64,000 nucleotides of DNA from Meandrina meandrites (taxonomy: Eukaryota; Cnidaria; Anthozoa; Scleractinia; Meandrinidae): positions 27,608,939-27,672,938 of the forward strand of contig OY855911.1 of assembly GCA_963693305.1 (NCBI GenBank), written 5' to 3'. The notes under the pieces were generated by a model that was not told where the DNA came from, made no database searches, and saw nothing but the letters and a program-made list of their open reading frames with translations. Of the stretch, positions 36,201 to 46,468 are shown one piece after another; position 1 is the stretch's first letter, and every line of letters starts with the position of its first letter. Position numbers and translations under genes: made by a program.

Positions 36201-38376
36201 GCCAATACCTTGAGGTACTGAATATATACATTGATAATTATTACTTACTGTACAAATAAAAGAGGATTTCGTTGCGCGCGATTTTTTTTTCTCTTTTTCT
36301 CCCTTTCCCTGCTACGTTTTTCCTTCTTCTTCCTTCCCTTCTACGCCACTTTTCTGTACCCAGCCTTCCCTCGACCTTTCTTTTTCCTTTTTCTTTTTTT
36401 TTTCGACGACAGGCCTCGAACGTTTACCCTTCGATTACCCCTGGATTACAAGTCCAACATCTATACCACTACGCTGGGTATAGATGTTGCTGGGAAACAA
36501 TCTGCTCACGTCGTTCATGAAATACACATATACACCGGAAGATGTATGGAGTAAATAATGACCAGGACAAGAAGAACTTCATCCTGTGATGGCCATTATT
36601 CGTAATTCCTCTGCAATTTCTCGGACTAGAGGGACAAAATACACGACAATAACCTACTTAGGTAATGCAATGGCAGTAATGATATGTATTGTAAGTAGGT
36701 TATTGTAGCAGTGTGTAGTATTGTAATGTGTCGTATTGAATTAAAAAAAAAGCGCGACACAAGAATGTAAACATTGCGTAAATAAATAAGTTCAGGCCTT
36801 CTTAACTTCTGCCTTGTCATTTAAGGTAGTCGAATGGTTTCTGTTCAACTTGCCATGGACGAAGAAAGACAATGTACAGGAACGACAAAAAGCATACCAG
36901 TCTCCTTACATCCCAAGTTGTGCGAATTGTGGCAAGGATTAGTATCTGACGGTTTGATTACACAGGTGAGAGGTTTGTTAAGGGGGCGCTGTCAACAGAC
37001 TTCCATTATTTCAAGTAGTGCCGAGGTGGCTATAACTATTTCATATCCAGAAAGCGCGAGTTTAATAAATCTTTTATTAAAAGCACCCAAAGAATTGCAA
37101 TATTTGAGCTCCACGGCTGTTATCTGACGGTACACCTACCATGTTTGTGGACCATGGTATATGAGCTTGTATACTATCGCTTGTAAACGATTCAAAACCT
37201 TAGCAATTGCAATATGGCAGATTTTTTTTTATAAAAATAAAAGATTTTATTCATATAAATGTGACGTTTGTTCGAGGGGTATACATGCAGATGTACTTAA
37301 ACTGTCCGAAATTTGCGTTGTCGGTTATAAATGTTAATAATAATAATAATAATTAACATTTATATCGCGCAAATTTCATGTGAATATGATCAAATGCTTG
37401 TTACAAAGAAATATGCAAACAAATTAACATCTTAAGAATCCCAACTGGCAGGAGGCTGACCAGTTGGCTATTTACAAAGCGTGGTGGAGTTGAGTTCTGG
37501 GCTACAGAAAACAAATCCAGCTAGTGGCAGGGAGAAGGATTTGAACCCGGGACCTCCGGGTTGCAAGTCCAGCGCCCTAACCACTAGGCCACGCCGCCTC
37601 CACACCAAATGTTATAAATATCAACTAGCAGTGGAAACACATTTAATCGTATTTACCGACCACGGTACCTTAAACAATCTCCACCCCCCCCCCCCCCCCC
37701 AAAAAAAAAAAAATACAACAGTTTTGCATTTTATTGCGTTCTCTTCGATGTTCATTGTCCTGCGATTGTTGTTTTGCGTATGATAATAATATGAAAATGT
37801 TTCTTCCTTTTTCCCAATCATTAATTTTCCAGTATTATTTTCTGCATCACAGGAAGACTTTCACAAGACGAACTTCGCCGCCTGCTTTCGCACTGTGGAT
37901 GAATTCAAAGAGCCATTCAAATCTAATGACTCACCCGTTCGAAAAGCTGGGCTGTCACTCATTTCCATAGAAACCAAAGTGATTCCGTGTCCCTACAGAG
38001 AAAGCTGGCTTAAGAATGGTGGAGATCCTATAGAGCATGCTCATCGGTACATTCCGTCAATAAGAGTCTGGAGTAACACGACCTTTATTTCTGGTGAGGG
38101 AATAGAACGTTGTTTCATTGAACCGAAATTGTAACAAAGTAACAATGCTGAATTTGCATTTCTCCCACAAAGTACAGTAGTCTCGATGTCGTGGGTAACT
38201 TATGAACTGTAATTTTTGTTCAACCCTTAGGTCTCTCTGATTCTCGGTCATCTGAAGAGAAGGAAAGAATAGTCGACGAGCTGTTTCAACGATACGAAAA
38301 CGAGGTCGCCAAGTGCCCTGAGGATCATGGGATTGATTCAGTTACTGCTTACATGGTCATTGAGAAATGTAACTGA
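27234..38376 (+). CDS. SABATH-type carboxyl methyltransferase, copy 2
   Basis: Six exons: 27234-27257, 28936-29245, 34835-35113, 36826-36965, 37853-38093, 38231-38376; GT-AG throughout, phases 0,1,1,0,1, 379 residues. Exons and introns align closely with copy 1, marking a recent duplication. The SAM motif IADYGCADGGTSM is intact. At several positions where copies 1 and 3 agree, copy 2 differs: P40T, P53S, P99A inside the EDQPVNDF block, R109L, and PN to RI at 125-126. These could mean altered substrate use or relaxed constraint. Intron 2 (5.6 kb) is swollen by a nested transposon insertion, and introns 1, 3 and 4 carry copy-2-specific MITE and SINE insertions. Substrate unknown. Confidence 0.85.
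28365..28554. mobile_element. hAT-type MITE, copy-2 specific
   Basis: 190 bp with inverted ends CAGCTATGTCCAGGATTGA and the complement of CAATCCTGGACATAGGTG, flanked by a perfect 8-bp duplication CCATTAGC (28357-28364 and 28555-28562). Eight-base duplications and CA-initial ends fit the hAT superfamily. The equivalent point of copy 1 intron 1 (near 15655) has no insertion. Confidence 0.85.
30300..31262. mobile_element. Inverted-repeat element, CAGGGCCCGCGCAG ends
   Basis: 963 bp bounded by CAGGGCCCGCGCAG and its complement CTGCGCGGGCCCTG, with ATCTT directly repeated on each side (30295-30299 and 31263-31267). G-rich runs lie inside both ends. No transposase is present. The hammerhead-like motif of 30538-30571 lies inside. 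Confidence 0.7.
30538..30571 (+). ncRNA. Hammerhead-ribozyme-like motif
   Basis: The core reads CCGATGA (consensus CUGAUGA, with C for U at core position 4), stem II GTCC/GGAC closing CAAAAA (30546-30559), GAAA (30560-30563), then CAGCTGTC. The last part gives a two-base-pair stem III with an AGCT tetraloop, ending in the usual UC before the cleavage point. Stem I pairs poorly (GCA with TGC after a bulge). Minimal type I hammerheads like this are known from Penelope-like elements and retrozymes. This copy is probably inactive or weak. Confidence 0.5.
31726..32157. mobile_element. MITE, GGCGGATCCAGG ends
   Basis: 432 bp bounded by CATTGGCGGATCCAGG and the complement of CCTGGATCCGCCACTG, with GTCAA directly repeated outside (31721-31725 and 32158-32162). 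A 25-G run is at 32101-32125. Ends like these are common in hAT-like MITEs, but the visible duplication is 5 bp. Confidence 0.7.
32165..33283 (-). pseudogene. Crypton-type tyrosine recombinase, frame-broken
   Basis: Minus-strand frames at 33283-32695, 32625-32371 and 32374-32165 together resemble the DUF3504/Crypton tyrosine recombinases. The N-terminal part has the helical ELNKFLSEFLITVRKKE segment. The C-terminal part has a HSGRK motif (His and Arg of the catalytic set, near 32385), LSGHKN (second His, near 32313) and ITSYS with the candidate nucleophilic Tyr (near 32287). The frame changes near 32640-32700 and near 32372, so no intact protein is made. Such enzymes insert circular DNA by site-specific recombination. 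Confidence 0.75.
33618..34208. mobile_element. Non-autonomous element flanked by TTAA
   Basis: TTAA followed by CCCTTCATATGCTGA at the left and GCATAATACGGG followed by TTAA at the right form imperfect inverted ends, in the style of TTAA-targeting superfamilies (piggyBac or Kolobok). Copy 1 keeps only a collapsed remnant near 17345-17420. The first half matches 2104-2288. Confidence 0.55.
35546..35701. mobile_element. Short MITE, 8-bp duplication
   Basis: 156 bp with ends sharing CTCGGTGTAAGAACCTGTGA and its complement, flanked by CTGAGATA at 35538-35545 and 35702-35709. The empty site is seen in copy 1 intron 3 near 19595. The 8-bp duplication suggests hAT or a relative. Confidence 0.85.
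36115..36745. mobile_element. Copy-2-specific insertion with tRNA-like SINE part
   Basis: The block interrupts sequence that is continuous near 20010-20045 in copy 1. On the minus strand 36490-36395 resembles a tRNA-derived SINE head (TGGTATAGATGTTGGACTTG then a GTTCGAGGCC-like B box). Next to it a C/T-rich tract runs 36275-36405. A hairpin with arms ACAATAACCTACTTA lies at 36646-36706. Confidence 0.45.
37335..37603 (-). mobile_element. tRNA-derived SINE with ATT tail
   Basis: On the minus strand the head has A box TGGCCTAGTGG (37581-37591 on +) and B box GGTTCAAATCC (37537-37547 on +), followed by an unrelated body ending TATAAATGTTAATTATTATT near 37335. It lies in intron 4 of copy 2 and is absent from copy 1. 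Confidence 0.8.
37684..37713. repeat. Poly-C/poly-A junction
   Basis: Seventeen C (37684-37700) run straight into thirteen A (37701-37713). The same composite tract is seen at 43566-43602 and, as T then G, at 30352-30379. Confidence 0.8.
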
Positions 38377-38589
38377 TTACATGATAATTAAGAAATGATG
38401 TTAATTTTGGGATAAAAAAAATGAAATAATGTAAATAGGACATGCTGTTACTTGTTGTTGATGTTGTGATTGTTGTTGTAGGTGTCATTTTATTTTTCTG
38501 CAATTAGGGCTAGGACTAGGTTTGTTGTCGGAAACTTTAATTAAAAATGAGTTGGCAGTTATTAATCAGTCAAACCATCATAGAGCTTA

Positions 38590-38736
38590 GTTGGTTCGTT
38601 GGTTCGTTGGTTCGTTGGTTCGTTCGGTGGTTCGTTGGTTCGTTGGTTCGTTCGTTGGTTGGTTCGTTGGTTCGTTGGTTCGTTGGTTGGTTGGTTGGTT
38701 GGTTGGTTGGTTGGTTGGTTGGTTCGCTCGCTCGCT

Positions 38737-38767
<31 letters not shown>

Positions 38768-38872
38768 TCGTTCGTTCGTTCGTTCGTTCGTTCGTTCGTT
38801 CGTTCGTTCGTTCGTTCGTTCGTTCGTTCGTTCGTTCGTTCGTTCGTTCGTTCGTTCGTTCGTTCGCTCACT
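38590..38872. repeat. TTGG/TTCG tetranucleotide microsatellite
   Basis: About 280 bp of GGTT and CGTT tetramers: mixed GGTTCGTT units to about 38680, then pure GGTT, then GCTC, then pure CGTT to about 38866. The long open frames across it on both strands (for example repeated FVRS or NERT) are products of the period and not genes. Confidence 0.95.
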
Positions 38873-38879
38873 TGCTCAT

Positions 38880-41140
38880 TCGCCCGCACGTTCGGTCGTC
38901 ACATACGCGTTTTGAAAGGAATCCACTGCTACACAGGCTGTGCGATAGTCTGTACCTTGTGTTGGCCGCGTATGCCAGTGCTTTTTTTCGGCCCTGCGCT
39001 GAAACAACTGGCTTTAATACTGATGACGGTTTAGGAATCTAGTTGTTGACAACTGTTTTCCTTTTGAAAATTAAATGTAGTAGTTTTCCTTTAAAAAATG
39101 TTATTACAATTCTTTATCATCATTACTGTTTTGAAAGCACCAATACCATAACTTTTCAGTAATAAGCAGCCGCCCTGCTATACATCGTGTTTGGAAAAGG
39201 GAAACTTAACTTTTCCAAATTACTTTCTTATATTCGTGTTTCTCTGTATCTGAATTTTTTTCACGATATCTAGCTGCTCGCTTTAACACCAGTTAAACCA
39301 GTTAAACCAGTTTGGCTTAAAACAGTTTGAATGCGTGGATAAATAAAAATTCTCTCAATTGCTAGACAAATGGTAGTCCATAATTCAAACAATAACTGAG
39401 TAAGTTGAAATAGTGATCAAGTAAATTCTGATGTTTTGCTTTGATCGAGTTACGCAAGTTAAGAATTCTCTCGATTCGTACTGAAGGTTACCACAACTGA
39501 GTAAGTTATTGGACACTTTAAGTCTGTTGACGGTGATCACTGCACTGTGAGCTCACTGATCTTCTGTGCAAATAATGCCTATACAGCGGAAAAGTGCGCG
39601 AGAGAATTGAAACATATGCAGTGAGAATGGAGTAGTTATTATTTCCGGAAGAAAATAATCAGCAGCTGCTTGCTTTGTCTTTATGCAAAAAATAATGCCG
39701 CGACACTCATAATGGTTTAATTGTTTTTATCGTTATTTAATGTTTAATTGGCTAACTCATTTATTTTTAATTTAAATTGGAAATTGCACTAAAAACGAAG
39801 CGGTGCTTTCCTTACGGAAAAACGGAATGTTAGTGCCTGTAAACAACTCAGAATAAACGCATTTTTTGATACGTTATAATGTAGTAAAAGAAAAACAGAA
39901 AATCCTTGTCTACACTTTGATTCGTAGTCTTCTTTGTAAGGAACAAAAATTTGATGTGTTATTGGACCGTGATGCGTCTTCGTGTCACGCAATCACTAAC
40001 TGCTCAACATAAATAACTGTGTAGCATTTATGTTTTATGAGCGGTATTTCAGTTCGAGATCTCGTCGTTCAAGAAAAACGAAGGCGTTAATTTGCTTTGA
40101 AGAACCACGGAGGAAGAGCAGGAACCTTAAGGTATAGAATACTGACTGTGAGCAGTCCCTAATTCTTTTCCAAGCGTGTGACGCGAAAACATCACGAACG
40201 TGAATCGAGATCGAGATCATATAGTGATTTGCGAGCAGTAGCGAGAAGTGTTGATATTCCCTCCTCGAGAGAGTCTAGGGAAAAAAACCGCTAGCAGTAT
40301 AATTTAGCTAGCTGGATGATATACTTTGTGACTCATTTCTCAAGAAATGAAATCACTTACAATATTTGATCACCAGCTGCGGGATACATACTTTATCTTA
40401 TAGCCTTTACCTAATCTTTACGTTTCTTTGTGCAATTACTCCACTTTGTTTCGAGGGAGCTTTCTCTGATTTTCAGGCACCGACACTGCCGAGTATTTCA
40501 CGATTATAACATAAGCGATATGCAGTTGATTTTGACGAGAACTGTGTAGTATAAACGTCTATTGCAGGAAAAAAAAATTTTCATTAATTAATATTCAAAC
40601 CAATCGATACAATATTAGAGCCGTCTTCACTTGAGCGTCGAACGTAATGCCCGTTTGCTTTGGCTACTGTAGTGTCGAGCGTGTGTGAATTGTCAAGGGA
40701 TGTTGTTAAAGATTATGCTATTTGGAGTTTCCACTTCTTCTTAAAAGTGGCAACTCAAAGTAGCATAACTCGCCTAAAAGGCGTCGGATCGGCTTGTGAA
40801 ACGAGATAACAATAGACGAGACAACAGTGAACCGAGGGGAGTTGATGTAATTGTCAAAATGTCATAGAGGGTTCGCGTGACGCGTGATGGCCCAAAATGT
40901 AGCAGCGTGATGCGTGATGGAGCCAAAATAAGCCGCGTGATGCGTGATTTGTTATTTTACAAAAGCGTGACACGTGATTTACTTACAGATTGGCGGTTGT
41001 CGGTTAAATTTTGGGGCTTTCCATAGTTGACGGTTATCAAAAGAAAATTTCTTCCATGAGTAGAACTTTTGGGAGGTTGTTTTGGCTTTCAGTAATGAAA
41101 TCTGTCAAGTGAATTTTATTAACGTACTCTAAGACTTCGG
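38880..41140. other. Intergenic spacer, no gene recognised
   Basis: About 2.2 kb between copy 2 and copy 3. A small hairpin lies at about 40719-40765. At 40875-40985 the phrase GCGTGATGCGTGAT recurs four times with variable spacers. No coding exon or RNA gene is visible. Confidence 0.45.
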
Positions 41141-41144
41141 AGAG

Positions 41145-41425
41145 GCGCGGTGGCCTAATTAATGATTAGTGCGTTGAACTCCGGATCGGGCGGTCCGGGT
41201 TCGAACCCTAGCCGGGGCACTACGTTGTGTTCTTGGGCAAGACACTTTACTCTCATAGCGCATCTCTCCACCCAGGTGTCTAAATGGGTACCGGCGAATT
41301 TACTGGTAACCCTGCGATGGACTAGCATGTCATCCAGAGCGGAGTAAAAATACTTCATGCTACGGAAACCGGGATAAGCACCGGCTTGATAGGCCACTAG
41401 GCTCGTATGCAGACTTTATTTTTAT
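41145..41425 (+). mobile_element. tRNA-derived SINE
   Basis: The head has TGGCCTAATT...TTAGTGCG (A-box region, from 41151) and B box GGTTCGAACCC (41198-41208). A conserved body with TTGGGCAAGACACTTTACTC, GTAACCCTGCGATGGACTAG and a terminal GATAAGCACCGGC part follows. It lies about 375 bp upstream of the copy 3 start codon. Confidence 0.85.
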
Positions 41426-41801
41426 ACCTTTACGCTTAGCAATTGGCTGAAAAAACTTGCGCCACTTTCTCGACCAATCCGAAGTAGCACCAAAACAAAT
41501 CATAACTTGTTCACACATGTTTTCCCGCGCTTTGCATCGGTTACATGTATTTGCGTCGAATTTTAATTGGTTCACTGGACTGTCTATGTCCTCTGTGATT
41601 GGCCAGAATGACAACTTTGGTTTTGGTTACGACACTCAATCGAAAATCGTTCTATATGCTCATAGTTATAAACTGTTTCTTTAATAAATCAATATTATGA
41701 AAGTGTTTATCTGTTTTTTTTTTCCTCTGGCCGTGTGTGTTTACTGACGAATGAAATTTTCAGAGACGACGACGAAGGAGCATTGACAGGAAATCTACAA
41801 G

Positions 41802-43564
41802 ATGTCCTTGAGTACCGACAAGTTTGTAAGTACTGTACTTCCACGCCTTTTTTAGTTCACTGAATGCGATGGAAAATATAACAAATACTGTTATGTTACT
41901 TGTTGACATGAAACTTGTCCTGACATTCAAAGCTATCTGATAATCCGTGAAGCTAAATGGTTCAGACTTTCTCGATTACTGATTTACTGTTAGGAAACTA
42001 ATGATTGGTTGTTGGACTCTGGGATCGTTGTACTATGCAATTTCACGTTCTATTAAATGAAAGTTGAGTCGTACTCGGGCCCAGCTTGACGACCCTTGAC
42101 AACACTGCCGTGCCATTCCGTAGCATGAGGCAACTAGGGGAATGGCTGCTTCCCTGGAGAGCAAGAGGCACTCTGAGAATGGAGTGTCTTGCTGTCATTT
42201 AGGACACTTCTAGGTGTTCTATTACTGAGTTTTATACCATGCCATAGAAAATACAGCCAATCAGAATACATGCAGGAAAGCCGTTGTACATTCGACGGTA
42301 TTCAATCCAACCTTCCCATCGAGCGCTGCGGTCTTATTCTCGAGGAAATCTAGTCAGCGTATTTTCTATGGCATGGTATAAAATAGTTACACAACACTTT
42401 CTCGTGGTATACTATGGAATATCCCACTTGTCACTTGTATTTTCTTCTTTTACACACTCGCCTAAAGGTTCGTGTGGATACTGAGAAAATACAAGTGACT
42501 CGTGGGATATTCCATAGTATACCACTCGCCGAAAGCGTTGCATAACTAGTTTGTGTTAAGTTGATAGATACTTTTAGCCAACCGCTTCTAGGATAGATTG
42601 GCTGATTTGTGCATGAGAAACAATTGCTGCCCTAGATGCTTCCGTTTATACCGGATTCAGTCTACAGTCTTCAGTGGTTGGTTTCTTTTTCGATTTTGGG
42701 TGTACTCTCAAATAGGTACTCTCGACATTCGGATGTCATCGGTTAACCCTTGTTACTAAAAATGAAACGAAATTATTTTTGTTCTCCAGTCTCCTCATAG
42801 CCACATTCCGTACGGTGCAGATGGATCTGGATTCTATTCCGACAACACTATTGGATGTTACAATGTGATCTTGGAGTCCGCTCCTCTTATGCTAGAGAGT
42901 GTCAAATCAGCTTTCGTAAAGCCAGGGTCCGTTTTCACTATTGCAGACTACGGCTGCGCAGACGGAGGCACCTCTATGCCACTGCTATACGCATGCGTCA
43001 AAGAGCTACGAAAGATTCATGGCGACGATCTACCTATCCACGTCATTTACGAAGATCAGCCTGTAAATGATTTCAAGTCTTTGTTTCTTCGGCTGCAGGG
43101 TAAGTCCATAGCAGAATTAACTTCAGATTACATTTTCGTGCGATAAATCCTGCCTCTCGCCCTCTCAGTTCATAAATAGACATTGTATGGAATTATTGTT
43201 TTGGACATCATCATGGTGAAGTTTATTTTCGAAAATTCATCACGGAAAGTGCTCCTTTTTGCTGACAAAATCAGCTTTTTGGAGCCAAACAGTGTCTGGG
43301 ACCTGGAGCCGAGTTTAACGGCCCTGTGACGTCAGGAATTCCACACATTAGTTTAGATTCTCTCTTGTATTCACAACATTTATTACTTGTATTTTCGTGA
43401 TCCACTAGCCTTCAATCTAATTCGTTTTGTTCAGAAGTAACAGAAAATACAATTGTGTACACCTTTGTTTACTATTGATCACATGAGAGGATAACTTTAA
43501 ACTTAATGGGCCGATTATTAATTTAATTTTCTACTACCATGGAGCAGTTCCAAGTTGTTTATTA

Positions 43565-43596
<32 letters not shown>

Positions 43597-46009
43597 AAAA
43601 AACTTGAGATGAATAACCCTCCGGGGCTTAAGTAGTAGAAATTGGGCGGCATATCGCCCAGATACTTAGCTGACGAGCCCGTAGGCCTAGTTGGCTTAAA
43701 TCAGTCGATATTCGGCCGCAACATTGAGCAGGTTAATTGTTTTATTATTCAACAAACTGTCAACGAAACGGATTTTGCAGCGAGAAAAACTGTGGTTGTG
43801 CATCGCTTTGCGAGATTTCAGACGAATCTTGGCAACCTGCGTATACTGCAGAATATCTGTTATGTACAAATGACGGATGACAATGACTTTCTGACCATAT
43901 TTGGGCATCGCGCGAATTTGTCGAATTATATTTAACAATTATCCTGCGAAATCGCCTGATACTTAGCCGACTAGGCCGTAGGCCCAGTAGGCTACAATCG
44001 GGTCTCTGTAAAATGCTGACCGGATGGTGGCGGATGACGGATGACGGATGGAAAAATGCGGATGATAAAATGCGGATGGTAAAATGAGGATGAAATGATA
44101 CGGAAACAAAGAAAACTAAAAAAAAAGTAATAATAAAATCATGATGAAAAGGAAATTCATTTGCGTTGCTTTCTCAAAAAGAAGACAGTCTATTTGGTCC
44201 GGGAGAAGTCCAGCTTTTTTTCTTCATTTACATCGCATCCGAATAAAATGAGGAAGACTGTCATTGAAGATGAGATACTCGACTTTCCTTTGTCATCAGC
44301 CGGTCCGTTCTAAAGGCTAACGCGAGTGAATGAACATAAACGAACGCAACTGAGATCGATGGAGTCGTCCGATAGCGACAATTCTGGCTTGGAACGTTTG
44401 TTTTGAAAAGAAAATGAATGAAATGAAACCGGATTGCCAAACAAATTAGCGCTAAAAATAGAATCACACGTTTTGAGCAGTAAACCCTTTCAAAGGCGGC
44501 AAGAATTTTTACAGATAAAATGATAAAACAGAAACAATAATTTAGCAGGAATATCTTTTGATTGGTATTTTAAGTAAAAGAAAGACTCAGAAATGTGTTC
44601 TAATCGAAATTTTATGGAAGTTTTTCAAAGCTAATGTTGTTGTGATGTTTCGTTTTTCATACAACCTAAACTGAACAGTCTACCAGTGAGGCCGGGTTGA
44701 AGATCCTGAATTTATTGAAACGTGTCACGGCGTGGAAATCTGCGAAAATTTTAGTCTAATACTGTAAAGAATCCGTCGCCTTCACTCTGGTGATCACCGT
44801 TATAGAATATTTTGATATTGTGGACAAGAAATTAAGGAAATTCACTTCTGATAGTTATTTTTTAATGCATCCTGATTTAATGACAGTTTGGTATCGTTAT
44901 CTTCCTTACGTTAGAAGTTACAAATTCTGTCGTGGTTACCTCATTTTGGCCTGTGCATTTTAAATTGTTGATTTTATTCACGTGAAAAATATAGAAACTA
45001 ACTGAATGTTAACGCTTTATCTGCAACAGTTTTCAGGTATATCACCCGATTTGAAGTGGGGCTGAACTTACTTAGGGGACATGTTCATTAGCTGAGTTAT
45101 TAAGCCCCTAGCCTCAGTATACCTCCTTGCTTCCTTCACCTATGCTCTGGAAACGTCATCACTAAGGGAATATGCTACTTTATTATGACAAATTTGTGGT
45201 AAATTAGAAGTTCCCGTTTTAAGTAGCTTATACAAGCACATTATTTGTACGGGGGTGGGTTGCGCACGACATCACAGACTCCTCCAGCCTGAATGACCTT
45301 AGGGGACGGGGGAAAAAGGAGGAGCCAAGGATAACCTTGCCCCCTCCCCTTAGGAAGACCGGGTAATCATGCTATTGCCGAGGTAAGTCTTCAGAGTCTT
45401 ACCTTCAATGATGTTATAGCTCCGGAGCCACTCAATGACGGCTTAGCTTACCTCGAGAGCAGTTTAGACAATATATGGGCAACAAAATGACTTACTCGAA
45501 CATGCTTAGTTCAATAACCTTTTGATTTGCCGGTCCGTTTACTTCTCTTTTGAGTCGGGCAAAGTGGTACGATAAATTTGTTCTGGCTATTTAATTACAA
45601 GCGCAATTAACATAGAACAATAGTCAGACATAACCATAGCGCGTATAGGCGCCAAAAAGAGCATTCATTCTTGCCGCAAATATTTTCAACGCCAGCCATC
45701 AGAAGAGGTCCAGAAGAAACAACCATGTATTATCTTGCTGTGATAATCGAAATCTGATTTAGCTATTCTCCTTGATTTATTTTTGATTTTTTTTTTCATT
45801 TTCTTAGTATCTGCATTTTTTCATCCGCATTTTGCCATCCTCATTTTATTATCCGCATTTTTCCATCCGCCATCCGCCATCCGCCATCCGCCGCCATCCG
45901 GTCAGCATTTTACAGAGACCCGCTACAATCAGACGATAATCAGACGATCCTGATTGAGCAGGATAATTGTTTTGTTATTCAACTAATAATATACATGAAA
46001 AAATTACTC

Positions 46010-46041
<32 letters not shown>

Positions 46042-46436
46042 ATGTAACACCAGTGCAAAAAGTGTAACACCAGTGCAAATTACAAATAGACGCGGCCGAA
46101 AACAACGACCGGGGTTTTCGCTAGGTAAACAACAGTGAAACACCTAAAAGATAGTTCTAAGAAACCAAATACATTATTAGCACCTCATTCTGGCTAAATG
46201 TACGGAAAACGTCTTGCGAAGAGAAAAACATATCGCCAACAAAATGAGGAAAACGAGCAAGCCGAACTAAAAGTTCTGCCCTAAAGTAAAAGGACAAAAT
46301 AGTGACGACTTGTCTTGGAACCAGACAGCTTACAGAATGATAATAGCTACACTCGACAGGCATATAAATAAACAAGGATACAAGTTTTTCAATCCGGCAA
46401 GTAAGTTCTTCGCCGGGCTCGTGCAATTTTGTTAGC

Positions 46437-46468
<32 letters not shown>

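Noticed and set aside
36231..36554. 107-codon open frame rich in Phe and Leu
   Set aside because: It reads a C/T-rich tract and a SINE remnant within an intronic insertion.
37537..37591. tRNA gene on the minus strand
   Set aside because: The tRNA-like head is joined to a SINE body with an ATT tail.
38547..39042. Three long open frames with FVRS or NERT repeats
   Set aside because: They cross a tetranucleotide microsatellite whose period keeps frames open.
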